64,000 nt of DNA, from contig NZ_JAHVJA010000001.1 of NCBI RefSeq assembly GCF_019801465.1, positions 1 to 64,000 on the forward strand, written 5' to 3'. The notes under the pieces were generated by a model. The model was not told where the DNA came from. It saw only the letters and a list, made by a program, of their open reading frames with translations, and ran no database searches. Positions 21,524-30,188 of the stretch are shown here, one piece after another (the stretch's first letter is position 1; each line of letters starts with the position of its first letter). Origin of the DNA: Leisingera daeponensis. Lineage in GTDB: Bacteria > Pseudomonadota > Alphaproteobacteria > Rhodobacterales > Rhodobacteraceae. Position numbers and translations under genes: made by a program.

Positions 21524-21969
21524 TAGAGCGGCACCGTCGAGATCGAGACCTTGGCCGACCCGTCCGTCAGTTCCGCCGCATGGGCGGCATAGATCAGCGT
21601 CTGGTTGGCCTCATCGAAAATGCGCTTCACCCGCAGCGATTTCAGAATGATGGAGCGGGAGGCGCGGAACACATCCTCGCCGTCTCGGCTGCGGTCAATG
21701 TCTCCAACAGTGATAGGTCCGGTCTGGCGGCAGGCGATCAAGGCATTCGAAGGATCCTCGAACCAGTTGCCTTTGGATAGCCGGTCAATCAGCCCGCGCT
21801 CGAAATAGGCGATGTGGCAGGTCACGCCCTGGACCTTGGGGTCGGCGATGGCCTCGATGACAATGTCATTTCCCACCCAGTCGACCCCGATCTTACCGAC
21901 CTCCTCGGCAGCGGCGGGCAGGCTCAGCAGGCAGAAAGCGGCGGCCAGAGTGCGGTTCAATCGTGTCAT
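21511..21969 (-). CDS. creA: CreA-like periplasmic protein
   Basis: A 152-residue protein with a signal peptide (MTRLNRTLAAAFCLLSLPAAA). The body matches the CreA family: VGNDIVIEAIADPKVQGVTCHI, FEDPSNALIACRQTGPI and a segment ending in TLIYAAHAAELTDGSAK. CreA function is unknown; it is a widespread small exported protein. It is convergent with, and overlaps, the aminotransferase gene. Confidence 0.85.
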   Translation of the reverse strand: MTRLNRTLAAAFCLLSLPAAAEEVGKIGVDWVGNDIVIEAIADPKVQGVTCHIAYFERGLIDRLSKGNWFEDPSNALIACRQTGPITVGDIDRSRDGEDVFRASRSIILKSLRVKRIFDEANQTLIYAAHAAELTDGSAKVSISTVPLYQAD

Positions 21970-22049
21970 GCAGTGCTCCTGTTGGCGTTGGGAAGCGGCT
22001 GTTTCCCGCTCATGGCAACTCTACGCGAAGTGGCGGCGAAAAGATCCTG

Positions 22050-22075
22050 GGAACCATTTTCGAAATGCGGACGTT
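22050..22075 (+). promoter_or_regulatory. EcfG-type (general stress sigma) promoter candidate
   Basis: GGAAC at 22050-22054 and CGTT at 22072-22075 are separated by 17 bases. This matches the GGAAC-N16/17-CGTT consensus of the alphaproteobacterial general stress ECF sigma factor. It lies about 60 bases upstream of the SH3-domain gene start, a sensible distance. Whether this organism encodes EcfG is not visible here. Confidence 0.45.
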
Positions 22076-22135
22076 GAGCACCCGCAACGGCGCAAGGAGG
22101 CGCCTTACACTAGAAACGGCATTGAGGAGAAAACG

Positions 22136-22789
22136 ATGCATACGTCCAAAATCGCCCTGACCGCTTCCGCTCTGGCCCTGCTGGCCGCACCGGTCTGGGC
22201 CGGCGCCCAGGCGCAGGCCGTGACCGACCTGAACCTGCGCGCGGGTCCGGGGCCGCAGTACGACATCGTCGGTGTCATCGCCGCAGAAGGGGCCGTTGAC
22301 CTCGAAGGCTGCATCGAAGAGAGCAACTGGTGCAAGGTCAGCTACGAAGGCGCTGACGGCTGGGCCTATGGCGAGTACCTGACCGGCAACGTGACGCAGG
22401 AATACATTCCGGTTGTCGCCAAGGAGAGCCCGGTTCAGATCAACACGGTGACCTATGAAAAAACCGGTGAAAACGATGCCGAACTGGGTGCCGTCGGCGG
22501 TGCCATTACCGGCGGCCTGATTGCAGGCCCGGCTGGCGTAGTGGCCGGCGCGATTGCAGGCGCTGCCGCGGGTGAAGTCGCGGTGCCGGACGAAGAGGTT
22601 GTGACCTATGTCCGCAGCCACGCGACCGAGCCGGTTTACGTGCAGGGCGAGGTTGTGACCGGTGTGATGATTCCGGAAGAGGTCGAGCTGACTCCGGTTC
22701 CGGAATCGGACTACCGCTATGTCTACCTGAACGGCCTGCCGGTGCTGGTTGAGGCCGACAGCCGCACGGTGATCCATGTGGTCCGCTAA
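22136..22789 (+). CDS. Exported SH3-domain protein with glycine zipper and DUF1236-like tail
   Basis: A 217-residue protein. Signal peptide about 1-23; bacterial SH3 domain about 28-83 (AVTDLNLRAGPGPQYDIVGV, GWAYGEYL); glycine-zipper-like hydrophobic stretch 117-147 (repeated G-x3-G/A); C-terminal part 150-217 ending YVYLNGLPVLVEADSRTVI, as in DUF1236 proteins. SH3b domains often bind cell-wall material; a glycine zipper suggests membrane insertion or oligomerisation. ATG 22136 follows GAGGAG and starts the signal peptide; the open frame back to 21812 is antisense to creA and not used. Confidence 0.85.
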   Translation: MHTSKIALTASALALLAAPVWAGAQAQAVTDLNLRAGPGPQYDIVGVIAAEGAVDLEGCIEESNWCKVSYEGADGWAYGEYLTGNVTQEYIPVVAKESPVQINTVTYEKTGENDAELGAVGGAITGGLIAGPAGVVAGAIAGAAAGEVAVPDEEVVTYVRSHATEPVYVQGEVVTGVMIPEEVELTPVPESDYRYVYLNGLPVLVEADSRTVIHVVR

Positions 22790-22804
22790 CGCGGTCTGAA
22801 CCGA

Positions 22805-22840
22805 AAAAAGGCGGGCGGTCCCGGAAGGGGCCGCCCGTTG
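22805..22840 (+). terminator. Stem-loop after SH3-domain gene
   Basis: GGCGGGCGGTCCC pairs imperfectly with GGGGCCGCCCG immediately after the stop at 22789. It is preceded by an A-run but lacks a U-tract on the + strand, so confidence is moderate. Confidence 0.5.
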
Positions 22841-22892
22841 CCGTTTCCGGGGGGGGAAGGAAGCCGATTGACCCGAATCGGCCGCTCCTTTA

Positions 22893-22918
22893 TTGAATTG
22901 AACAACTGTTCATATAAT
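22893..22918 (+). promoter_or_regulatory. ivd promoter with overlapping palindromic operator
   Basis: TATAAT at 22913-22918 is a perfect -10 box; TTGAAT (22893-22898) or TTTATT (22889-22894) may be the -35. Between them is a perfect palindrome TGAACA-AC-TGTTCA (22899-22912). An operator in the spacer is typical of repression by a TetR- or GntR-type dimer. The gene start is 27 bases beyond the -10. Confidence 0.6.
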
Positions 22919-22944
22919 TGGCTCTGCCCTGGAGGAACCGCGGG

Positions 22945-24105
22945 ATGTTCAACGCAAGCATGACTTTCGATCTTGGTGAGGATGTGAACGCGCTGCGCGA
23001 CGTGGTTCACCGCTGGGCGCAGGACCGCGTCAAGCCGATGGCGCAGGAGATCGACCAGAAGAACGAATTCCCCGCAGAGCTGTGGAAGGAAATGGGCGAG
23101 CTGGGCCTATTGGGCATCACCGTGCCGGAGGAATTCGGCGGCGCCGGCATGTCCTATCTGGCCCACACTGTAGCGGTCGAGGAAATCGCCCGTGCCAGCG
23201 CCTCCGTGTCGCTGTCCTACGGCGCGCATTCCAACCTCTGTGTCAACCAGATCAAGCTGAACGGCAATGCGGAGCAGAAGGCGAAATACCTGCCGCGGCT
23301 GATCTCGGGCGAACATGTCGGCGCGCTGGCAATGTCCGAAGCGGGCGCCGGTTCCGATGTGGTCTCGATGTCGCTGCGGGCCGAAAAGCGCAACGACCAT
23401 TTCCGTCTGAACGGCAACAAGTACTGGATCACCAACGGTCCTGACGCTGATACGCTGGTGGTTTATGCCAAGACTGATCCGGAAGCGGGCTCCAAGGGTA
23501 TTACCGCCTTCCTGATCGAGAAAGAATTCAAGGGTTTCTCCACCTCCAAGCATTTCGACAAGCTGGGGATGCGCGGCTCCAACACCGCCGAGCTGGTGTT
23601 CGAGGATGTGGAGGTTCCGTTCGAGAATATCCTGGGCGAAGAGGGCAAGGGCGTGCGCGTGCTGATGTCCGGCCTGGACTATGAGCGCGTGGTTCTGGCA
23701 GGGATCGGCACCGGCATCATGGCGGCCTGCATGGACGAAATGATGCCCTACATGAAGGAGCGCAAGCAGTTCGGCCAGCCGATCGGGAATTTTCAGCTGA
23801 TGCAGGCCAAGATCGCCGACATGTACACCGCGATGAACACCGCCCGCGCTTATGTCTATGAGGTCGCCAAGGCTTGCGACAAGGGCACCGTGACCCGTCA
23901 GGACGCTGCCGCCTGCTGCCTTTACGCTTCCGAGGTCGCCATGACCCAGGCGCATCAGGCAGTGCAGGCCTTTGGCGGTGCGGGCTACCTGTCCGACAAC
24001 CCGGTCGGCCGCATCTTCCGCGATGCCAAGCTGATGGAGATCGGCGCCGGCACCAGCGAAATCCGCCGGATGCTGATTGGCCGCGAATTGATGGGCACCA
24101 TGTAA
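22945..24105 (+). CDS. ivd: Isovaleryl-CoA dehydrogenase
   Basis: A 386-residue acyl-CoA dehydrogenase. FAD/substrate motifs [12 protein letters not shown] and [18 protein letters not shown]; the catalytic base is in [11 protein letters not shown] (Glu247). In most acyl-CoA dehydrogenases the base lies near the C-terminus; its position here is the distinguishing mark of isovaleryl-CoA dehydrogenases. The C-terminal [27 protein letters not shown] matches the family. It oxidises isovaleryl-CoA to 3-methylcrotonyl-CoA in leucine breakdown, passing electrons to ETF. ATG 22945 follows GGAGG. The mcc operon lies downstream past a divergent ompW gene. Confidence 0.95.
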   Translation: MFNASMTFDLGEDVNALRDVVHRWAQDRVKPMAQEIDQKNEFPAELWKEMGELGLLGITVPEEFGGAGMSYLAHTVAVEEIARASASVSLSYGAHSNLCVNQIKLNGNAEQKAKYLPRLISGEHVGALAMSEAGAGSDVVSMSLRAEKRNDHFRLNGNKYWITNGPDADTLVVYAKTDPEAGSKGITAFLIEKEFKGFSTSKHFDKLGMRGSNTAELVFEDVEVPFENILGEEGKGVRVLMSGLDYERVVLAGIGTGIMAACMDEMMPYMKERKQFGQPIGNFQLMQAKIADMYTAMNTARAYVYEVAKACDKGTVTRQDAAACCLYASEVAMTQAHQAVQAFGGAGYLSDNPVGRIFRDAKLMEIGAGTSEIRRMLIGRELMGTM

Positions 24106-24116
24106 GCCAAAGAAAA

Positions 24117-24144
24117 CCCCGCGCACCCGAAGGGCGGCGCGGGG
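24117..24144. terminator. Terminator between convergent ivd and ompW-like gene
   Basis: CCCCGCGC (24117-24124) pairs with GCGCGGGG (24137-24144). On the minus strand it is followed by TTTTCTTT, giving a good intrinsic terminator for the ompW-like gene; it may also stop ivd. Confidence 0.8.
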
Positions 24145-24203
24145 CTGAAACAGACCCGGCGGCACGAGGCCGGCCGCCAGGCCATAACCGGACCCTCGAA
24201 GGA

Positions 24204-24806
24204 TCAGAAGCGGTGCACGTAAGCGAAGTTCACGACAACCGGATCGATCTCTGCGGTGCCGATGGCGGCGCCGTTCAGGGTCGCGTCGCTGTCGATGTCC
24301 ATCCAGCGGACGTTGAACCGCAGCGCACCGTTGTCGGAGATCTGGTAGTCGGCGCCTGCGTTCACCGCGACGCCGAAGCTGTCGTCCAGCTTGAGCGTGC
24401 CAAGCGCGGTCTCTTCCTCGAAGAAGGTGGTGTAGTTCAGGCCAAGGCCGAGGAACGGCTTGATCACGCCCTGGGTGGGGAAGTGGTAGTTGACCGACAG
24501 GGTCGGCGGCAGCTGCTTGGCGGAGGCCACATAGGCGCCGTTCAGGTTGATGTCATGCTCAAACGGCGAGGCCGCCAGCAGTTCGACACCCCAGTTGTCG
24601 CGGAAGAAGTATTCAACGGTAAGCGACAGCGCGGTGCCGTCATCGATGTCAGCAAGCGCGCCCGCCAGGGTGCCGTTGCCGGATTTCGGGTTCACGTTGG
24701 CGATACCGACACCGACGGTCCAGTCGCCCTGCTCCTGGGCAAGGGCGGGGGCGGCCATTGCGGCCAGGGCAGAGGTCAGCGCAAGCGCGGAAACCATGCG
24801 TTTCAT
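24204..24806 (-). CDS. OmpW family outer membrane protein
   Basis: A 200-residue protein: signal peptide MKRMVSALALTSALAAMAAP cleaved near ALA, then beta-barrel strands with alternating residues and the OmpW features TVEYFFRDNWGVELLAASPFEH, VNYHFP and KPFLGLGLNYTTFF, ending in FAYVHRF with a terminal Phe for BAM recognition. OmpW-type 8-strand barrels move small hydrophobic molecules across the outer membrane. The internal ATG 24806 is chosen to start the signal peptide. An FNR-like site lies 62-75 bases upstream. Confidence 0.9.
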   Translation of the reverse strand: MKRMVSALALTSALAAMAAPALAQEQGDWTVGVGIANVNPKSGNGTLAGALADIDDGTALSLTVEYFFRDNWGVELLAASPFEHDINLNGAYVASAKQLPPTLSVNYHFPTQGVIKPFLGLGLNYTTFFEEETALGTLKLDDSFGVAVNAGADYQISDNGALRFNVRWMDIDSDATLNGAAIGTAEIDPVVVNFAYVHRF

Positions 24807-24867
24807 GGGGTGCGTCCCTTTTCTCGTGTTTACCCGGAAGTGATGCACCCGCAGGCGGCCGAAAACT

Positions 24868-24881
24868 CTGATCTGAGTCAA
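24868..24881. promoter_or_regulatory. FNR/FnrL-like site upstream of the ompW-like gene
   Basis: CTGAT-CTGA-GTCAA (24868-24881) differs from the TTGAT-N4-ATCAA consensus at one position in each half. It lies in the 149-base divergent region. FNR control of ompW is known in E. coli; here it is inferred only. Confidence 0.4.
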
Positions 24882-24920
24882 AACTGTCCGGTGCTACCTG
24901 TTGAAAATACAGCAAAATAC

Positions 24921-24937
24921 CGCATAGCTGCTATGCG
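24921..24937. promoter_or_regulatory. Perfect 17-bp palindrome before the acyl-CoA synthetase/mcc operon
   Basis: CGCATAGC-T-GCTATGCG, 18 bases before ATG 24956. TTGAAA (24901-24906) followed 17 bases later by ATAGCT is a possible promoter, so the palindrome would overlap the -10 box, as expected for a repressor site. It differs from the ivd operator. Confidence 0.5.
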
Positions 24938-24955
24938 TTTCGGGAATGTCTAAAG

Positions 24956-26482
24956 ATGCATGACAAGCGTAACATTCCGGGGCTTCGCGCAGATAGCAGC
25001 TGGGACCTGCCAGAGCATCTCAACATGGCGGCGCAATGCCTGGCGCAGCCTGCCGAGGCGCTGGCGCTGATCGACATGACCGGCCCCGCGCGCCGGGACA
25101 TTTCCTACGGCGAGCTGGCCGCGATGACAGACGGGCTGGCGCGTTACCTGCTGACCCGCATCCAGCCGGGCGACCGGGTCGGGGTGCTGCTCAGCCAGTC
25201 GCCCTGGTGCGCCGCCGCGCATCTGGCGATCTGGAAGGCTGGTGGCATCTCGGTGCCGCTGTTCAAGCTGTTCAAACGCGATGCTTTGGCCTCGCGTGCT
25301 GGCGACGCCGGGGTGCGGTTTGTCTTCACCGATGCCGAGGGTGCGGACCTGCTGGGGGATCTGACCGAGGCAGTGATGGTTGAGGGCGCTGGAACGGACG
25401 GCGGCCCGGTGCCTTTCGCCGATACCACCCCGGAAACCCCTGCTGTTCTGATCTACACCTCCGGCACCACCGGCAGCCCTAAGGGCGCGCTGCACGGCCA
25501 CCGGGTGCTGACCGGCCACTTGCCGGGCGTTGCCATCAGCCATGACCACTTGGGCCAGCCGGGTGATGTCCTGTGGACGCCCGCGGACTGGGCCTGGATC
25601 GGCGGGCTGTTCGACGTGCTGATGCCGGGCCTGGCGCTGGGCGTGCCGGTGGTGGCGGCGCGGCTGGACAAGTTCACGCCGGAGGCCTGCGCGGAACTGA
25701 TTGCCGAGGCCGGCGTGCGCAACATCTTCTTCCCGCCCACCGCGCTGCGGATGCTGAAGGCAGCCGGGCAGGGGCTCGACGGCCTGCGCTCTGTTGCCAG
25801 CGGCGGAGAGCCCCTGGGCGCGGAGATGCTCGCCTGGGGCCGGCGGCGGCTGGGGGTGACCATCAACGAGTTTTACGGCCAGACCGAATGCAACATGGTG
25901 GCCTCCTCCTGCGCTGCGGATTTTGAGCCGCGCCCGGGCTGCATCGGCAAAGCGGTGCCGGGGCATGAGCTGGCGGTGATCGACGCGGCAGGCAACCCCA
26001 CGGAGGATGAGGGCGACGTCGCCATCCGCCGCGGCTCTGCCTCGATGCTGCTGGAGTACTGGAACCGGCCTGAAGAAACCGCCGCCAAGTTCCGCGGAGA
26101 CTGGCTGGTCACCGGCGACCGCGGCATCTGGGAGGGCGGCTACCTGCGCTTTGTCGGCCGCGAGGATGATGTGATCACCTCCGGCGGCTACCGCATCGGC
26201 CCGGCGGAGATCGAGGACTGCCTGATGACCCACCCGGCGGTGGCGACAGTTGGCGTGGTCGGCAAGCCCGACGCGCTGCGCACCGAAATCGTCAAGGCCT
26301 ATGTGGTGCTGAAACCTGGGGCGGAGGCCTCGGAGCAGGAACTGCAGGACTACGTCAAGGAGCGTCTCGCGCATTACTCCTACCCGCGCGAGGTCGCGTT
26401 CCTGGACGCGCTGCCGATGACCGTGACCGGCAAGGTGATCCGCAAGGAGCTGAAAGCGCGGGCGGCGGAGGAAACCCAATGA
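24956..26482 (+). CDS. AMP-binding acyl-CoA synthetase
   Basis: A 508-residue acyl-CoA synthetase of the adenylate-forming superfamily. The P-loop is [12 protein letters not shown] (167-178); the A5 motif is FYGQTECN; later [21 protein letters not shown]; the C-terminal domain ends with the acyl-adenylation lysine in [11 protein letters not shown] (Lys493). It activates a carboxylate to its CoA thioester using ATP. Position at the head of the mcc/HMG-CoA lyase genes suggests a short branched acid or acetoacetate, but 508 residues is much shorter than classical acetoacetyl-CoA synthetase. The substrate is unproven. The ATG lacks a strong ribosome-binding site. Confidence 0.88.
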   Translation: MHDKRNIPGLRADSSWDLPEHLNMAAQCLAQPAEALALIDMTGPARRDISYGELAAMTDGLARYLLTRIQPGDRVGVLLSQSPWCAAAHLAIWKAGGISVPLFKLFKRDALASRAGDAGVRFVFTDAEGADLLGDLTEAVMVEGAGTDGGPVPFADTTPETPAVLIYTSGTTGSPKGALHGHRVLTGHLPGVAISHDHLGQPGDVLWTPADWAWIGGLFDVLMPGLALGVPVVAARLDKFTPEACAELIAEAGVRNIFFPPTALRMLKAAGQGLDGLRSVASGGEPLGAEMLAWGRRRLGVTINEFYGQTECNMVASSCAADFEPRPGCIGKAVPGHELAVIDAAGNPTEDEGDVAIRRGSASMLLEYWNRPEETAAKFRGDWLVTGDRGIWEGGYLRFVGREDDVITSGGYRIGPAEIEDCLMTHPAVATVGVVGKPDALRTEIVKAYVVLKPGAEASEQELQDYVKERLAHYSYPREVAFLDALPMTVTGKVIRKELKARAAEETQ

Positions 26483-26558
26483 CTCAGGGTGTGGCATACA
26501 CGGCGTACGCTGGCCCAACCGGATTAAAAGATCTCAACCCTATAACGGGAGAGTGGAC

Positions 26559-28163
26559 ATGAAACTCACATCCAAGGCGATGCCCTCCTCGGAAGGCTTC
26601 AAGCAGAACCGCGAGGCGCATCTGGACGCCCTCGCGCAGATCAGCGAGGCGGCAGAGGCCGCGCGAATGGGCGGCGGCGAGAAATCCCGCGCCCGGCACG
26701 AAAGCCGCGGCAAGATGCTGCCGCGCCGCCGGGTGGCGAACCTTCTGGATCCTGGCTCTCCGTTCCTGGAGATCGGCGCCACCGCGGCGCATGCCATGTA
26801 TGACGGTGCCGCGCCCGCAGCGGGCGTGATCGCAGGCATCGGCCGGGTGCACGGGCAGGAGGTCATGGTGGTCTGCAATGACGCCACCGTGAAGGGCGGC
26901 ACCTATTACCCGATGACCGTGAAGAAACACCTGCGCGCGCAGGAGATTGCGGAGGAAAACCGTCTCCCCTGCATCTATCTGGTCGACAGCGGCGGCGCCA
27001 ACCTGCCCAACCAGGACGAGGTCTTCCCCGACCGCGACCATTTCGGGCGCATTTTCTACAACCAGGCCCGGATGTCGGCCAAGGGCATCCCGCAAATCGC
27101 GGTCGTCATGGGCTCCTGCACCGCGGGCGGCGCCTATGTGCCGGCGATGTCCGATGTCACCATCATCGTGAAGGAGCAGGGCACCATCTTCCTGGCCGGC
27201 CCGCCGCTGGTGAAGGCTGCCACGGGTGAAGTCGTCAGCGCCGAGGACCTGGGAGGCGGCGATGTTCACACACGCCTCTCCGGCGTGGCCGACTACCTGG
27301 CCGAGGATGACGCCCACGCGCTGGCGCTGGCCCGGCGCGCGGTGCAGTCGCTCAACATAACCAAACCGCTGACGGTGAACTGGGCCAGCCCGGAAGAGCC
27401 TGCTTACGACCCCGAAGAGATCCTCGGCGTGGTGCCCGGCGACCTGCGCACGCCCTATGACATCCGCGAAGTGATCGCGCGTCTGGTTGACGGCTCCCGC
27501 TTTGATGAGTTCAAGCCGCGCTTCGGCGAAACCCTGGTGACCGGCTTTGCCCACCTCAAGGGCTGCCCCATAGGCATCATCGCCAACAACGGGGTGCTGT
27601 TCTCCGAGGCCGCCCAGAAAGGCGCGCATTTCGTGGAGCTGTGCAGCCAGCGCAAGATCCCGCTGGTGTTCCTGCAGAACATCACCGGCTTCATGGTTGG
27701 CCGCAAATACGAGAACGAGGGCATCGCCCGCCACGGTGCCAAGATGGTGACGGCGGTGGCGACCACCAATGTGCCAAAAGTGACGATGCTGGTCGGCGGC
27801 TCCTTCGGGGCCGGCAACTACGGCATGTCGGGCCGCGCCTACTCCCCGCGCTTCCTGTGGACCTGGCCGAATTCCCGCATCTCGGTGATGGGCGGCGAGC
27901 AGGCCGCGGGCGTGCTGGCAACCGTGAAACGCGACGCCATCGAACGCCAGGGCGGCAGCTGGAGCACCGAGGAGGAAGCGGAGTTCAAGCGCCCCACCAT
28001 CGAGATGTTCGAGGAGCAGAGCCACCCGCTTTATGCCTCCGCCCGCCTCTGGGATGACGGCATTATCGACCCGCGCAAATCCCGCGACGTGCTGGCCCTG
28101 TCGCTGAGCGCCGCCCTGAATGCCCCGATCGAAGACACGCGCTTCGGCGTCTTCCGGATGTGA
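26559..28163 (+). CDS. mccB: 3-methylcrotonyl-CoA carboxylase, carboxyltransferase (beta) subunit
   Basis: A 534-residue carboxyltransferase. Landmarks: [31 protein letters not shown] (typical of MCC beta), [52 protein letters not shown]. It transfers CO2 from carboxybiotin on MccA to 3-methylcrotonyl-CoA, giving 3-methylglutaconyl-CoA. GGGAGAG lies 6 bases before ATG 26559; an in-frame GTG two codons earlier is less likely. The gene is 76 bases after the synthetase gene and 9 bases before mccA. Confidence 0.95.
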   Translation: MKLTSKAMPSSEGFKQNREAHLDALAQISEAAEAARMGGGEKSRARHESRGKMLPRRRVANLLDPGSPFLEIGATAAHAMYDGAAPAAGVIAGIGRVHGQEVMVVCNDATVKGGTYYPMTVKKHLRAQEIAEENRLPCIYLVDSGGANLPNQDEVFPDRDHFGRIFYNQARMSAKGIPQIAVVMGSCTAGGAYVPAMSDVTIIVKEQGTIFLAGPPLVKAATGEVVSAEDLGGGDVHTRLSGVADYLAEDDAHALALARRAVQSLNITKPLTVNWASPEEPAYDPEEILGVVPGDLRTPYDIREVIARLVDGSRFDEFKPRFGETLVTGFAHLKGCPIGIIANNGVLFSEAAQKGAHFVELCSQRKIPLVFLQNITGFMVGRKYENEGIARHGAKMVTAVATTNVPKVTMLVGGSFGAGNYGMSGRAYSPRFLWTWPNSRISVMGGEQAAGVLATVKRDAIERQGGSWSTEEEAEFKRPTIEMFEEQSHPLYASARLWDDGIIDPRKSRDVLALSLSAALNAPIEDTRFGVFRM

Positions 28164-28172
28164 GGATCTCCC

Positions 28173-30110
28173 ATGTTTGACAAAATCCTGATTGCCAACC
28201 GCGGAGAGATTGCCTGCCGCGTGATGGAAACCGCCCGTGCCATGGGGGTGCGGACCGTGGCCGTTTACTCCGACGCCGATGCTGCCTCCAAACATGTCGC
28301 ACTGGCGGATGAGGCCGTGCATATCGGCGGGCCGGCCCCGGCGGACAGCTATCTGAAGGGCGACGAGATCATCCGCGTCGCAAAGGAAACCGGCGCCCAG
28401 GCGATTCACCCGGGGTACGGCTTCCTGTCGGAAAACCCGAAATTCGTCGAGGCGGTGGAGGCCGCAGGCCTCACCTTCATCGGGCCGTCGGCTGACGCCA
28501 TTCGCAAGATGGGCCTCAAGGACGCCGCCAAGGCGCTGATGGACGAGGCCGGTGTGCCGGTAGTGCCCGGCTACCACGGCAGCAACCAGGACCCGGAGTT
28601 CCTAGCCGGCGAGGCGGAGAAAATCGGCTATCCGGTGCTGATCAAGGCGGTTGCCGGCGGCGGCGGCAAGGGGATGCGGCTGGTTGAAAAGCCCGCCGAA
28701 TTTGCTGACGCCCTGAGAAGCGCCCAGGGCGAGGCAACCACGGCCTTTGGCAACCCGGATGTGCTGATCGAGAAATACATCCAGCAACCGCGGCATATCG
28801 AGGTTCAGGTCTTCGGCGACGGCGAGACCGCGGTGCATCTGTTCGAGCGAGACTGCTCCTTGCAGCGCCGCCATCAAAAAGTGATCGAGGAGGCGCCTGC
28901 GCCGGGCATGACTGCGGAAATGCGCGAGGCGATGGGACAGGCCGGCGTGCGCGCGGCCGAGGCCATCGGCTACAAGGGCGCGGGCACGGTGGAGTTCATC
29001 GTCGACGGTTCTGACGGGCTGCGTACCGACGGGTTCTGGTTCATGGAAATGAACACCCGCCTGCAGGTGGAGCATCCGGTCACGGAGCTGATCACCGGCG
29101 TCGACCTGGTGGAATGGCAGTTGCGCGTCGCCTCTGGTGAGAGCCTGCCTGCCAAGCAGGAAGACCTCACCATCACCGGCCATTCGTTTGAGGCGCGGCT
29201 TTATGCGGAGGATGTGCCCAAGGGCTTCCTGCCTGCAACCGGCACGCTGACACATCTGTCCTTCCCGGCGGAGGCCCGTGCCGACAGCGGAGTGCGGGCA
29301 GGGGACACGATCAGCCCCTGGTACGATCCGATGATCGCCAAGGTGATCGTGCATGGCTCCACCCGCAAGGTGGCGCTGTCGCGGCTGGCCCGCGCGCTGG
29401 AGGAAACCCAGGTCGGCGGCACCGTCACCAACCTGGCCTTCCTTGGCGCATTGGCGGCGCATGAGGGGTTTGCCAATGGCGACGTGGACACCGGCCTGAT
29501 TGCTCGCGATCTGGAAGCTCTGACCGCGGCGCCGGTGGTGGAGCTGCGCCACAAGGCGGCGGCTGGCATGGTGGCACTGGATCTGGTTGAAGCCGCGGTG
29601 GACACCGGCTTTACCCTTTGGGCGCCCTTGCACCGGGCCGTCACCCTTTCCCATGCGGGCGAGGAGTTCACCGCTGACGTGCAGGTGGACGGGCCGGACC
29701 GGCAGCTTTGGACCATTGACGGTGAAACTGTCGTGGCCGAACGCAGCCAGGGCCAGTGGCGCATTGATGAGCGCCGGATGCCCGCGGTGTCGCAGTCGGG
29801 AACCCTGATCACCGTGCATGATGCCTACGGTCTGGAGTTCACCGCAATTGACCCGCTGGACCGCGACGCGGCCGCGGGCGGCGACAGCAATGTGATCGAA
29901 GCGCCGATGCCGGGCCTCGTGAAGGCGGTCTTTGCCGAAGCAGGCCAGGCGGTGAAAGAGGGTGACCGCCTTGCCATTCTGGAAGCGATGAAGATGGAGC
30001 ACTCGTTGCTGGCGGCCCGCGACGGGGTGGTGGCCGAGGTGCTGGCCGCGGCTGGCGACCAGGTCGAGGCTGGCGCAGCACTGGTGCGGCTGGAAGAAGA
30101 AGACGGCTGA
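28173..30110 (+). CDS. mccA: 3-methylcrotonyl-CoA carboxylase, biotin-containing (alpha) subunit
   Basis: A 645-residue biotin-dependent carboxylase: biotin carboxylase N-domain (ILIANRGEIACRV), ATP-grasp (AGGGGKGMRLV; MEMNTRLQVEHPVTE), C-domain, then a linker and C-terminal biotinyl domain with EAMKMEH, biotinyl lysine Lys607. It carboxylates biotin with ATP and bicarbonate for MccB. The BirA encoded at 49346 is the likely ligase. A hairpin repeat follows before the HMG-CoA lyase gene. Confidence 0.95.
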   Translation: MFDKILIANRGEIACRVMETARAMGVRTVAVYSDADAASKHVALADEAVHIGGPAPADSYLKGDEIIRVAKETGAQAIHPGYGFLSENPKFVEAVEAAGLTFIGPSADAIRKMGLKDAAKALMDEAGVPVVPGYHGSNQDPEFLAGEAEKIGYPVLIKAVAGGGGKGMRLVEKPAEFADALRSAQGEATTAFGNPDVLIEKYIQQPRHIEVQVFGDGETAVHLFERDCSLQRRHQKVIEEAPAPGMTAEMREAMGQAGVRAAEAIGYKGAGTVEFIVDGSDGLRTDGFWFMEMNTRLQVEHPVTELITGVDLVEWQLRVASGESLPAKQEDLTITGHSFEARLYAEDVPKGFLPATGTLTHLSFPAEARADSGVRAGDTISPWYDPMIAKVIVHGSTRKVALSRLARALEETQVGGTVTNLAFLGALAAHEGFANGDVDTGLIARDLEALTAAPVVELRHKAAAGMVALDLVEAAVDTGFTLWAPLHRAVTLSHAGEEFTADVQVDGPDRQLWTIDGETVVAERSQGQWRIDERRMPAVSQSGTLITVHDAYGLEFTAIDPLDRDAAAGGDSNVIEAPMPGLVKAVFAEAGQAVKEGDRLAILEAMKMEHSLLAARDGVVAEVLAAAGDQVEAGAALVRLEEEDG

Positions 30111-30119
30111 CCCGGGTCC

Positions 30120-30174
30120 GGGGCGGCGCGCCTGCCGCCCCCGCTGCGGTTTGAGTATTTTTGGAAAGATGAAG
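30120..30174 (+). repeat. Intergenic hairpin-plus-tail repeat, copy C
   Basis: Perfect stem GGGGCGGC (30120-30127)/GCCGCCCC (30134-30141), then TATTTTTGGAAAGATGAAG (30156-30174). It directly abuts the CCGGAGG ribosome-binding site of the next gene. From memory, similar tails are frequent between genes in roseobacter genomes. Confidence 0.65.
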
Positions 30175-30188
30175 CCGGAGGGCATTCC

